From Neoechinorhynchus agilis (taxonomy: Eukaryota; Acanthocephala): a DNA stretch of 64,000 nucleotides. A program made the translations under genes and the position numbers. The stretch covers positions 5,084,001-5,148,000 of the forward strand of contig CM121341.1 of assembly GCA_051530055.1 (NCBI GenBank), written 5' to 3'. Positions 10,909 through 21,632 of the stretch are shown here, piece by piece. Position 1 is the stretch's first letter. Every line of letters starts with the position of its first letter. The notes beneath the pieces are model-generated. The model did no database searches. It was given only the letters and a program-made list of their open reading frames with translations, and was not told where the DNA came from.

Positions 10909-11289
10909 ATGAACGCGGATGGACCAGTGTTTCACAAGGATCGTGTTGAGAAAGTTGTTCGTCGATATTTGAATGGTCGTTTCGATGGAAAAGACGCTTC
11001 GGCATATCCGGAGGATATGAGAGATTTGTGCGGCCGTTTATTTGAAGTCCTGGACGAAGAAAACATTGATCCGAATTCGGCTTATAAGACAATAATTCAA
11101 GCGAATGCTTCACGAAGGCGATCAGCCGAGGAAACGTCAATTGTGCCGCTGAATTGCAGTATGATTTGTGGGAACCAATTGCGATTTGATCCCAAAACCG
11201 ACAGCTCAACTAACGTTGTCTATTGCAATGAACATTTTAATATTATTGTCACCATTTTCGCCATTCTTTGGCCAAATCGTTTGAATTAA
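10909..11289 (+). CDS. Tctex-1-type dynein light chain
   Basis: An intact 126-residue frame with the layout of the Tctex1/DYNLT family. These are dimeric light chains on cytoplasmic and axonemal (including inner-arm) dyneins. An N-terminal helical half (VEKVVRRYLNGRF, MRDLCGRLFEVLDE) is followed by the family's beta-strand half: AYKTIIQANASRR, then a cysteine-containing strand, FDPKTDSSTNVVYCNEHF and IIVTIFAILW. These match the Tctex pattern 'YK-hydrophobic-x-x, WD-x-x-x-D, N-x-x-hydrophobic-C, hydrophobic FG/FA'. Length fits the family (110-140). The canonical Trp before the Asp (WDxxTD) is Phe here. Which subfamily (DYNLT1/3 or DYNLT2B/TCTEX1D) I cannot decide. Confidence 0.65.
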   Translation: MNADGPVFHKDRVEKVVRRYLNGRFDGKDASAYPEDMRDLCGRLFEVLDEENIDPNSAYKTIIQANASRRRSAEETSIVPLNCSMICGNQLRFDPKTDSSTNVVYCNEHFNIIVTIFAILWPNRLN

Positions 11290-11552
11290 AGCCACGTAGA
11301 ACTCCTATTGCTTACGTTGGGTTCCTTTGAAAAATCTAAAATGTGCCAGATATTGATTTTCCTTTTGTTCAAATAATTTCGGTTTCACCACCACTTTCTT
11401 GTCTTCCAACAGCTAAAATCTCTAAACGAAATGGAAACTTTTAGGCATTCAAAATCTTTATGGAGTTTTGTTTGACAAAAATTAAGCTTCTCTCTGGGAG
11501 CATAAAAAGAAGCAGCATTTGGGTTTTTTTCTGTGGACGTTTTTTAGCCATC

Positions 11553-11680
11553 CTAAATTCTGAGGAGCTCACGAACCAATCCAGCCCTCTCGGTTCTCCT
11601 GTTATATTTTTAGAGTTTCAAAAACTACCTCCTTTATTTTGGCTTTAAAATTTTTGGTGAGAAATCGAAATGCGGCCTTC
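11553..11680. repeat. Second copy of the HSP70-flank dispersed repeat
   Basis: Matches 8070-8200 on the same strand (shared blocks ctaaattctgaggagctcac, ccctctcggttctcctgtt, actacctcctttattttggc). It lies about 200 bases before the cyclin L start codon, so it may contribute 5' regulatory DNA. Confidence 0.65.
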
Positions 11681-11882
11681 CAAAAAAGTGAATCTAATAA
11701 AGTCCGCAAATTTGGACCAAATGCCCAAATCAATGACGTCACTACGTTGATTCTTTCCGCTACATTTTCCCACTGTTTTCCAATGCGCGCTTCAAATCCG
11801 AAAGAATTTATTTGTGTACGTCAAATCTCGATTCCCATTGTCCTTCTCACGTGTGTGTTTGTCTTTTTGTGGTCATTTGGAT

Positions 11883-14171
11883 ATGTCCGAGGGAGCTCGT
11901 TCGAGTAGTGAAAAGGGACCCGAGATCGATGTTCGTTTGACATTGTCGGATGTAATGCTTCCATCCGCTGAAATGCTCCTTCCTAACCCAACTCCCTCTT
12001 CTCTCGATGGTTTAAGTGCCTTAGAGGAGCGCGAGTTCCGTGCGCTTGCTTGTGATCTGATTCGTTCATGTGGAGTATTGTTGAATCTGCCTCAACCAGC
12101 GATGGCAACCGCTCAACTTCTATTCCATCGAGCCGCTTATGCCAGGTCGATAGTTCGTTTTCGGCTCGAATACACATTAATGGGAGCTTTGACGTTGGCT
12201 GCTAAGATCAACGAATGCAGTCGAAGAATCCGAGACGTTATTAATGTTTTTAAGCATGTAAAGCAGTTGCAAACGGGTGCACCGGTCCGTTCCGTGCTGG
12301 TGGATCAGCATTATACACATTTGAAGGAACAGGTCATTAGAGCCGAACGTAGAATTCTTAAAGATCTTGGATTCTGTGTGTTCCCTAAACAACCTCATAA
12401 GGTATCTGATGGGTTTTTTTGATCTGAGGAATGTAACCTTTTCATTTAGATCTTAATATCGTACTTACGGCTTCTTAAAATGGAAGAGGATCAAGAACTT
12501 GTTCAAAAGGCTTGGTGAGTGTGGGTTTTCTTTTTAAACCCAACTTTGGACTACAGATCGTTCGTTTGACCGATTCTATAGTCTACATTCATTTTGAGCG
12601 TTTATTAGTAGGCCGTTGATTTTAGCTATTTTGAGAGGGAAATCAATCATAGAAATCGTAGCCCGTTGATTTCTATGGTTTTATCCATTTTGAGAGTTTA
12701 TTGGTCAATCATAGAAGTCGCAGCCCGTTGATTTTATCAATTTTGAGAGTTTATTGGTCAATCATAGAAGTCGTAGCCCGTTGATTTCTATGGTTTTATC
12801 CATTTTGAGACTGAAATCTTTCATAGAAATCGTGGGCCGTTGATTTTATCAATTTTGAGAGTTTATTGGTCAATCATAGAAATCGTAGCCTTGATTTCTA
12901 TGGTTTTATGCATTTTGAGACTGAAATCTTTCATAGAAATCGTAGCCGGTTGATTTTATTGATTTTGAGACTGAAATCAATCATAGAAATCGTAGCCCCC
13001 TGATTTTATCCATTTTGAGAGGGAAATCAATCATAGAAGTCGTAGCCAGTTGATTTTTATCAATTTTATGAGTTTAGTCATTCATAGAAATCGCGGGCCG
13101 TTGATTTTATCCACTTTGAGAATGAAATCAATCATAGAAATCGTAGCCCGTTTATTTCTATGGTTTTATCCATTTTGAGAGTTTATTGGTCAATCATAGA
13201 AATCGTAGGCCGTTGATTTTATCCATTTTGAGAATGAAATCAATCATAGAAATCGTAGCCCGTTGATTTCTATGATTTTATGCATTTTGAGACTGAAATC
13301 TTTCATAGAAATCATGGCCTTGATTTTATCCATTTTGAGAATGAAATCAATCATAGACATCATGCCCATTCTGATGTTTTGCTATATATTAAAAGTTTTG
13401 AAAGCGATCTTCAAGTGGGGGAAACTCGTTGCTTTTCAATGGCTTGTGAGTGCAAAACAACTAGTAATTGTGTTATTTTGTGAAGAAGTTCTAATTTTTG
13501 TGTGTATCAAAACCTCTAACCAGCTCTCTTATTATAGGAACTTTTTGAACGACAGTTTCATGTCGGACGTCCACCTCCGATTTCCAGTTGAGAAGATCGT
13601 TTGTGCTTGTATATTCGTAGCAGCACGTCAGCTAGAGGTCAGATACGTGTATAATTTCGGATATTATTTGATTTTAATACACCTTTTCGAATAGATTCCA
13701 ATGACTTTTGAACAAGACGGTAACACCTCGACGCCTCAGTGGTATGAATTGTTCGGGCTTACAGGCGAGCAAATTAAACTAATAAGCCTGCATTTGCTCC
13801 GCGTTTACACAATCAAATTTAAACCACTTAAAACATATTTTCAGAGACTCGATGAACTCAAAGTAGCGTATGATTTATCAAGGCAGCCATTGGCTTCAAA
13901 TAGCGAGACTATCATCAAAGAAACCAAACTCATTAAGTCGATATCGTCTTTGATAATCCCTTTGTCGAATAAAACGGAAAGTCGATCCGAAACAAAGAAG
14001 GATCATCATCGGCGAAAGCCACATCGCAGTGACAACGATCGAAAAAGAAGTAGCAGTCCTCACAAAGTCCACGAGTCTCAAAGGAAACATCGAAGGCTCG
14101 CAAGCGCTGTTGTACGGGTCAGGCGAGATGCACCCGTCTATCTTAATCATTATGGACGCGGTGATCGATGA
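11883..14171 (+). CDS. CCNL1: Cyclin L (four exons)
   Basis: Exons 11883-12401, 12450-12514, 13538-13637 and 13695-14171, all joined at GT-AG sites in frame, give 386 residues. The order matches cyclin L, the CDK11/CDK12-associated splicing cyclin: an N-terminal segment with SSLDGLSALEEREFRALACD, first cyclin box with SRRIRDVINVFKHVKQL, then RAERRILKDLGFCVFPKQPHK. Second box: NDSFMSDVHLRFPVEKIVC and CIFVAARQLEIPM. The C-terminal tail is short and Arg/Ser/His-rich (HHRRKPHRSDNDRKRSSS), a reduced form of the RS domain of the long isoform that targets the protein to nuclear speckles. Introns 1 and 3 are 48 and 57 nt; intron 2 is about 1 kb because it holds a minisatellite. The ATG at 11883 (MSEGARSS) was chosen because upstream residues do not resemble the family. 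Confidence 0.92.
12590..13365. repeat. Intronic minisatellite in cyclin L (~40-60-bp modules)
   Basis: At least a dozen imperfect units built from the modules atcatagaaatcgtagcccg, ttgattttatccattttgag and an optional agtttattggtca or actgaaatctt. The array takes up most of intron 2. Because the modules mix gaaatc/gatttc and tcatag/ctatgg words, units can pair with each other as short hairpins. No coding potential. Confidence 0.85.
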
Positions 14172-14439
14172 TAAACAAAAAAAACGAGAGAAATTTGTGT
14201 AAAATCATGTGAAGATTGTCAGGGAATAAAATTGCATTACGCGAAATGTGCTCTTTTTCAAACAAAAACCCAAGGTCTTTCAGTTTTAGCGAACTTAGAA
14301 CATTTAGTTGGGTCGATTTGATAGCTTTTGCAGTCTTTTTGTTCGTTGATTCAGGCAGCGAACAGGTACCCCTCAATGGTTTCAAACAATTTCTTTTGGG
14401 ACTCACCCCTGGTAGCGAGAATTCATAACTCTTTAATTT

Positions 14440-15110
14440 CAGATTCTCGTGGCCTGGTGAACCGAACTCGATTGGGGCATTCTCTACAAGAGAATCAGCT
14501 GCTTGGCTCAACGTTATCCCAATCGTTTCTGTGGGTACTCTCCGACGAGACATTAAGGATTGCAGTGTCCCTGAGACTTGGGATACCGATGTGCACATCC
14601 CATCGCTGCCGTTGCGGAGCGACCGTGAAACCATCGGGATGTCACGGGAATCGTCCGTCGGCAATCAGACGGAAGGTACTCACGACACGCCGGCGTCCAA
14701 CATCCTGGAACCGAGCAATCTTTGCCGACTCGATGGCCGTCGACCAGACGGTGTCACAGAATTCCCTTGGCGAGGGAGGCAAATGTCTTCTCTGGGACGC
14801 AATTCGCAGCCAGCAACATAAAATTCGCCACAATTAAACCGGAGGGAGAACTGCAAACGCCGCTGAGAACCGCAAAAGAGTGGAAATCATTATTTCGTTT
14901 CCTTTGGCGTCGAAACACTGTGGTCGTTTAGTACCGCGGCGCAGGACCTGGTGAATCAATTGTTCAAGAGACTGAGACGAATCACTAGCTATCCGAGATC
15001 AGGAGCATTTCTCCTACAAAACATAAGTCTGCCCCGTCAACGAGCGAACCCTGCATCCGTCCTTTCGACCGTTGCAGCAAGGACGGCAGATGAGTGATTC
15101 AGAAAGGCGG
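14440..15110 (+). pseudogene. Decayed non-LTR retrotransposon 3' end (LINE relic 2)
   Basis: Frame-shifted pieces match the domain C-terminal of the reverse transcriptase in non-LTR elements: IAVSLRLGIPMCTSHRCRCG (the 'AVxLRLG...HxCxCG' Cys/His motif), LEPSNLCRLDGRRPDGVTEF (the 'DGKRPDG' motif) and, in another frame, GKCLLWDA (the 'LxWDaT' motif). Further 3', KEWKSLFRFLWR corresponds to the region shared with relic 1. At least two frameshifts separate these blocks. It sits ~270 bases after cyclin L on the same strand. Confidence 0.75.
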
Positions 15111-15837
15111 TGGTGTGAATGATCTAACTCTATCTATTTTATGTCCGAAAAACAATAATCTAAACAACGTTTTCGTTAATAGAAGCTAATCTATAATTGT
15201 CTTATTCGATTTTGGATGAAACTAAAAAGCCGACGAATGGATCTGATTAAAAAATCTGAATCAATAAAACCGGCTTGCCATTAAATAAAGAAGCATTTAA
15301 AGAATTATTGCGTCCACGCATTTAGTTTTTCGTAGTTTCCATAAAAATGGCTTCTGCTCTTAAAATGCCAGCGTATGGACAATCTTGAATAGCTCTGGCC
15401 AAAATTGTTCAATACTAGACTCCCCAACTGAACAAGAATCCATTGAGTAAAAAAATGGAAAGAATAAACAGTAATAGATATTGTGGGAAGTATAGAAAGC
15501 CGATTGCCAAAGTTACTTTTTTTACGATTAGAGCGCAATATCAGACAAGTGCAAGTCAACAAAAAAACGCAATAAAGACACATGACAACAACGAATCGAA
15601 CAAGACAATTATTATATACACTAACCAAGAAAACGACTGCAGAAGCTTTCAAACAACATCGCCCTGATTTTCGAGGCACCTGCCTTCAAGAAAAAGCCAC
15701 TTAAGACGTCAGGTTTTGGTCAACTTCTGCCACGAACAATTCGGATCAGTTCGTCGTGGGGTTAAATCTTTGCAACTAGTTGCAGGGCCTTCTTTGCAAA
15801 GAAAACTATGTGAGAGAAGTCAAAACAAAAAGGATTC
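15111..15837. other. Intergenic; no convincing gene
   Basis: A minus frame at 15305-15679 is hydrophobic with two possible membrane segments but has no recognisable homology. Nothing else stands out before the palindrome begins. Confidence 0.3.
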
Positions 15838-16160
15838 ATAGGTGCACCATTCGTCGATGATGATTTATTCACTGCAATTAACAATCTGATTAATAGAGCT
15901 GCCCCCAAAAAACCTCGAGTGTTGTATCTAAACGACGAATGCTAAATCATTAAGATCCATGGTTAAGAAACGAGATTAACATAATTCCCTGCAGCGAATG
16001 CATTAAATCCTACGTAGGCCAAACAAACAATTTTGAAAGAAGAACCAAAGAGCAGAAATATGCGCTCTGAGGACCAGCGACGTGTTAAAAATCAATGGAA
16101 AACGCAAGGAACGGATACATTTTCGCTGAACTTCGGGTATAGCGATCCCGAGCGCACTCG
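15838..16160 (+). pseudogene. Penelope-like element remnant (GIY-YIG part), left arm
   Basis: Frame 15981-16070 reads IIPCSECIKSYVGQTNNFER, fitting the 'C-x2-C-x3-YIGxT' zinc-finger/GIY-YIG junction at the 3' end of Penelope-like retroelements; RTKEQKYAL follows. Upstream, FTAINNLINRAAPKKPRVL is also reverse-transcriptase-like. Stops interrupt it. It marks the outer end of the left palindrome arm and is mirrored at 29375-29700. Confidence 0.5.
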
Positions 16161-16603
16161 AGCCCAATATTTCAAATATAATTATATCATCCCGAAATAT
16201 ATTCTCTGAAGATTATTAATGTCCAAAATCGATATGCAGCCTTATTTTAAAAGTATTGAGGATTAAGCGAGTAAATGACGCGACCTGGATCATAAAATTT
16301 ATTAAATTATTTGATTTAATGTTCTCAAAAACGTTTTTCTCGTTATTTTTGAATGGGTCATTGGAACGTTGATTTTTTCGGTTCAACATAGAAACTCGCT
16401 CCGATTAATCGAAAACTGAGAGTTCTTAAAGTCTCACTAATTATCTCACTTGTTTTCGATTAGGCCAAATAACAAACAGATTTAATAGGCGAAACTGTTG
16501 TTCAAAATACAAAATAGCAAACAACATTTGCAACGAAAAAACCGATTATGGTTGCGGTGAGCGGTTGAAAAGAGACAAAGAAACACAGCGATAAGAGAAA
16601 GCA

Positions 16604-17583
16604 ATGATGTCTCAAACTAAATGCAAAGAATCTCCAGTAAAGAAAACTACCCTTGAGGATTTATTTACCGCCCTGAAACTAAATGCAGATGAGATGTTTG
16701 TTATAAGAAATGAAGAAATGGCTGAGAAACTCATTCGAGAAATACTCAAAAGGAATATCACAGCTTCTGATATAAAGGAATTGGATATCGAATATTTTAT
16801 AAGAAGCTCAGTGCTGATGACGAGAGCGACGATCTTCTTGATTTGATAATAGAATTGTTAAACCGTATTGAAGAAGTGTTAGACGAAAGAGAGAAAGGTT
16901 TCTCCAGCCCGGATATTTGCATAAAACAAACGGAGAGTAAGGAGATAACGACCTCGGAGCTCAGGAAAAACGATACAGGGAGCATTTTAGAAGAAGCGAT
17001 CGAGATTCCACTTCCTGATGATGAAGAGGAATCATTTGAAGAGTTCCTAAGAAATTCCTTCGAATACTTGCGTCCGGGTGAAATTGCTATGCAGAATTCC
17101 GCGTTTAAAATTAGTGCACCACGGCAAAGTTCCATTGATGATTTCAACGGAATTCGAATGATCCGTAGTCCAAAAGATCGAATGGCATCATCAGGGCCGA
17201 GAGATAAAAGAGAAATGGCTCAAAAGCGTCAATGTCCATTAAACACGACGTTTCCAGATATTAGAACTTTGCCAGTGAAGCGTCCTCATATTGAATCGTT
17301 CATAAACTGTGAGGATCAAATGATTCCTAATTGGTTAAATCCATTAACCTTCCCAGAATCCAATAGTCGGTGTTCAAGGTCAAAACCGACTCAATTATCG
17401 ACAACGAACATTGATTCCACCAATCGAAGACTTTTGCATGGAACCAAACGTCCATCAACGGACGAGGAATGCCCGTCAAATGGTTCCAAGCATCGTATCC
17501 TGAATGCGGACGTCAATGAACAAACAACACCGAAATTGGCATTGCTTCCATTTGTAATTGATGGAGAAATTGTGTATTTGTAA
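16604..17583 (+). pseudogene. Gene A, left-arm copy (frameshifted)
   Basis: Near-identical to the intact 326-codon copy at 27949-28929. It lacks one G in the ataagaagg run near 16805, so after YFIR the frame switches (SSVLMTRA...) and stops; the remaining ~245 codons continue in another frame from about 16843. Everything else, including the promoter-proximal 5' flank, is preserved, so the lesion is young or an assembly base error. The product family is described under the intact copy. Confidence 0.75.
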
Positions 17584-17992
17584 TCTTTGTTAGAAATTTA
17601 GAAAAGTTTTCTTAATTTTAAAGAAGTGAACTTTGTTTCATTTTTTAATGTGTATCGGAAATATAGCTAATTTTTTTGAATTGTCGTCATTTATTGTTGT
17701 TAGCTTCAAATGAGCGCCGCAGTCATCATTACGCTGCCAACATTCAGTTTTGTAGAAAATTTAAAAGCAACTTTGAGAAAGTCGTAAAAGTTTGGACTTC
17801 CGAAATCAATCGGATTCAATTAGTTTAAAATTTAGCCCACATAAAAAATGAGCACGAACAATTCAATGTTTAAACGTGTGATTATTTCAACATTTCGGTT
17901 TGACCCTTGAATTGGTAATAAATTGACGGAATAAAGGAATCAATACCGAAATGTCAACTTATTTGGCGCACACACACAAACCATCGAGCAAC

Positions 17993-18687
17993 TTAAGTAT
18001 CCAGTAATGATCTAACAAGCCTTCTCATTTCATTTAGACTGGTTTTTTCATCTTTGTGATCGTTATGCCAATCTCGTTTTGGAACCTTTTCGGTCTTAAC
18101 TTCTCCATCTTGTTCGAACCAACCGAGCTGCTTGATAACTAAAAAAGCGGATTGTTCGTCATTTGGACGTAATCGATTGAACTTACATTTTTGGCCATCA
18201 TCAACCGATATTCCGAGATATTCGGAAATTTTGTTAACGGAAAAACTAAGTTCGTCTTCTTTAAGCCTCGATAAAAACCGTTCTCTGTATGTGTCTAAGA
18301 AGATTTCTAAAAAAACCATAGAACAGAAAGCATCTCACCCTTCAGTAAAGTACTACTACTTTGAATCGAATTAATAATTTCTAATGAACCCAAGAAATCA
18401 GCCAAAGCCCATTTTTTTCCAAATTCGTTTAATCTGTTCAACACATCGTCCCCGATTCTCTTTTTTAGCATTGCGAAATTACCACTCAAAGAAATGAAGT
18501 TATTCTATTTTGCTAAAAGCAAAATTTAAACCTATTCTCAGTGAGTATACACAAAACTCCCAATTCAAATTGTTCCATTTCGCTAAGATCGTCCTGTTGA
18601 GGCTACCGAACAAACTTTTTATAACGTCAATCAAACCGTCAAATACTTCATCTCGAGCTCATCGATACGTTCTGCGACGTTCGACAT
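17993..18687 (-). CDS. CSN8: COP9 signalosome subunit 8, left-arm copy
   Basis: Mirror image of the right-arm copy: exons (minus strand) 18637-18687, 18532-18593, 18339-18484, 18187-18306 and 17993-18138. I see no frame-breaking difference, so unlike genes A and B both copies of this gene could be functional. Domain reasoning is given under 26845-27539. Confidence 0.65.
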
Positions 18688-18841
18688 CTACAAAGCGTGA
18701 TATAGACTTATTTTTTCGCCAAGAACCACGATTTTAACGGTCAGAATCGTCAAAAATTCACTTTTGATCGTTTGGACACGCGCTACCATCTATGGAATAA
18801 GTTAAAAATTGTGTTTTTCGATTGAGGATTCCATATTGGAA

Positions 18842-18895
18842 ACCTAGCCGTCACAATTCAGTTATCCCTGTAATAACTTTTCTGACATCTCTTGT
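18842..18895 (-). rRNA. Fragment resembling 28S rRNA peptidyl-transferase region, left arm
   Basis: Read on the minus strand, the stretch contains gtcagaaaagttattacagg followed by gataactgaattgtgacggc. The conserved eukaryotic 28S sequence is gtcagaaaagttaccacagg then gataactggcttgtggcggc. About 80% of positions agree over ~50 bases, after which similarity disappears. It is a small decayed rRNA-derived piece, not a gene. Mirrored at 26637-26690. Chance similarity is unlikely but a search was not possible. Confidence 0.5.
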
Positions 18896-19234
18896 TTAAA
18901 ATTATGGCTAAATGTTTGAAGCATTGGATCTTAACGGGTTTCAGAGTGCCCTGTAAAAGTTTCGAGGAATTTACTTCAATTTTATTTGACTTTAAATGAA
19001 AATCAAAGTTTAGTGTCTTGAAAGTGGACGTCCGGGAGACGCCGATTCATGTTCCCAATAACTTTTTACCCCACATGAACCTTTGCGAATCGAACGGCAA
19101 GCGTCCGGGTGGTTTGGGAGTTTTTCCCTCGGTCCGACGGAAATGGCCCATCGGCCAAATCGAACGCCAATATTGCGAAGAATGACCCGGTCCATAGATT
19201 TCAACGTTTTCCTCCTTTAGAGCGGAGACCGGCG

Positions 19235-19710
19235 ATGAAATTCAATAGCGAAATCTTAAGCCCTACGAAGATTATCACGAAGGATCTTCGCTCGGCAGCA
19301 TTTCTCCAGAATATTAGAAATCCGGCGAGAATAGCTTTTGGGGATGATTGCGGAGCTGAATTTAGTGATTTTTTTGAGAAATAAAATTTTAAGTGATTGG
19401 AAATAAGTCTCATGGTTAAATCGTGAATATTATGAATTATTGCAATTTTTTCCAATTCGCCTGTTTTGTTCGTTAGGAAGTTGTTCAACAGATTTGGAAA
19501 ATCTAAGGTCTTTCAAACCCCGTGAAGTCAAATATTTTTATTGAAGAATCAGCGATTCATGAAGCAATAGAGGATAAAGATGTTTCTACAGTGTGCCCAG
19601 AGAATAAGTGTAAAAAATTGAATAAAACATTTTCTATTAAACCTAAAGATATTCCCTCGAAATGCAGAAATTACAAAGAAATGATTCATTTCCATCTCGA
19701 AAACAATTGA
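19235..19710 (+). CDS. Putative small gene D, left-arm copy
   Basis: A protein-like frame from the ATG at 19235 (MKFNSEILSPTKII ... GDDCGAEFS) could splice at 19365 (GT) to an AG at 19507 and continue as LSNPVKSNIFIEESAIHEAI ... HFHLENN to a stop at 19710. The donor is weak. The first part recurs, diverged, in the spacer (23535-23715). No family recognised; highly charged, probably soluble. It may be a remnant. Confidence 0.3.
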
Positions 19711-19849
19711 CTGAACAAAGCCAACGAAAAGGTCGAAAATTTTCAAGATAAATCTCTTTTCATAATCAAACATCGCTAATTTAAACTTAAACAGAAATTG
19801 CAAGCTAGTGACCGATACACCTTCAAGGTCAAAAGAACGCCAAACTTGT

Positions 19850-21386
19850 TTAATTTTGGGAAGGCGGCGAATCATTCGGCTCCGTTCGTTGCGGGTTGCA
19901 ATCTAGGCTTTGAACAGCGCTTTTTGCTATTTTAGAAGGACGATCGTCGCTTGGTAGTGGACGCTTCTTTTCTTGCGTTGTTTCCTGGACACTTGAGTCA
20001 GTATTTAGTTGCGATGTTTGATTGGATATCGTAGCTCTTAAATCTGATTGGTTTGTGGGAACTGTGGCCGGAACGTTACCACGAGACCACCGATATGGAG
20101 GGAATCGATACGAGTTCTTGTTGAAAATCTTCGTCCTAAAAGGTATCTAGCAATTTTTTCTCAACGTTTGGGCTAATTTAGCTGGATCGTTTTGAAGTTG
20201 CTCTGTAGTCAAAGTCACTGGATCTGGTGGATCTTGATTATTCTTGGCAAGAGATTGTTCAAGGTGCTGATCAGTATCTAGATTTCCACTAAGTTCGGCA
20301 GTTATTGGTCTCTTCGTAATGGTCGAGGTCGTAGAGGAATCATTGATCTTTGAATTGGGATAATGGCGATCGGGTGGAGGAGATCGTAATTGGCGATCAG
20401 GCTCATGCGTACTTGGTGGATATCGCGTCAAAATCGGTCCTGATGGATTTGGTATTCGTACCGGTTCAACGAATTGGCTATCAGCCATTACCGATGTGAA
20501 TGCAGGAGTGGTCTGAGCTACTGGATATTGAATATTGGGAGCGAATTGTCTTCTATAATGGCTGTCGGACCCATTTCTGCGATTACCAATGACCTCAATA
20601 TTCGGTATTCTTGATGCGGTACCAGCTTCAATATGTGGACGTTTCGCCATCAAAGTCCCACATCGTGCAGCATTTTCGTAGTTCGATCGCTTCATTGAAT
20701 TGATCGGCTCATTTGGTCGAACGAATTCAGAGTTCGGTACCATCGAAGCGGGCTGTATGGTTCGCATATTGTAATTAACAGGAATTGGTTTTTGCTCGAC
20801 AGCATTACGTTGAAAGTTGACTGGAAATTCATTTGTGGATCTGGTACAACAGAACGCTGTAGATTCCTTATTGGAAGGAATCGGACACCTGAGTGCTTGT
20901 CTGATTGATTCATCGATTTTATATTGTTTTGGTGCAGGAGCTGTAGCTCGTTTCTTAGATTTTGAAGCTCCGCCCTCATCAGGAAGCGGAACTTCTACAG
21001 CCGCTTTAAATTTTCGTTCAGCACCCACCTCCTCGTCTGGTGCTCTGGTTCCGACGATTTTTTGGTTACGTGATTTTGGTTTTTCGTTTATTGCTTCCTG
21101 AATTTTATCCACCACCTCGCAGTAATCTGCGGATTGATCACTTACTGCATTCGCCAGCAAATTTCTCAAAGTACGCAGCAAAATGGAACCGCGCACATCA
21201 CTCTTCGAAATGTCTCGTTTCATCATCTCTTCAAGGAGTTTCCTCAGCAATCGCGGCATCCGTAACTCGGTATCCACAGGTGACATTAATCCTCAAAGTG
21301 GCCAGGAGATCGCTCATTGGAGCAGTTTTAAATGCTGATTCATTGTACGTTATTTTACTTACCATTTTTCTGTTAAAATGATCCAT
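19850..21386 (-). pseudogene. Gene B, left-arm copy (several frameshifts)
   Basis: Mirror of the intact gene at 24142-25680. Differences break the frame: an inserted base in the ctgaggaaactcc region (N-terminal helical domain), a pair of indels near 21118-21145 that replace ~12 residues, and one extra A in the poly-A run near 20155 that ends translation at RKNC instead of continuing KIARYLLG. The middle 379 codons (20147-21286) remain open. These are homopolymer-type lesions, so assembly error should be excluded before calling it dead. Confidence 0.75.
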
Positions 21387-21632
21387 TGCCCGTTTGATCG
21401 TCGACGGTAAAGGACAACCTTAACGGGAGAGGGGGTCCGTGAACCGTGAAATCGGTTGATAAATCAATGAAAAAAAACAAAGAGATCTTTGGGCAACTAA
21501 TGGAGAAATCGACCTTGCTATTAGGAATAAATAATGAGCCAAAATAAAGGGTGATAATATTTTCGTGCTTCATATCAGATAAACATTCTGAAAACATCTT
21601 TAATACCGAGAATTTGGCTGATTTTAAGGTCG

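Larger units (their letters stand above)
15842..21632 (+). repeat. Left arm of a 13.9-kb palindrome
   Basis: Reverse complement of 23896-29695. Coordinates of matching points sum to about 45,528-45,537 throughout, so the arms are collinear with only a few small indels. Identity is close to 99% by eye, with scattered substitutions and single-base indels. The outer boundary lies within ggtgcaccattcgtcg (left) / cgacgaaatggtgcacc (right), the inner one at ttttaaggtcg / cgaccttaaaa. Contents: Penelope-like relic, broken gene A, CSN8, 28S-like fragment, small putative gene, broken gene B. Confidence 0.92.
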
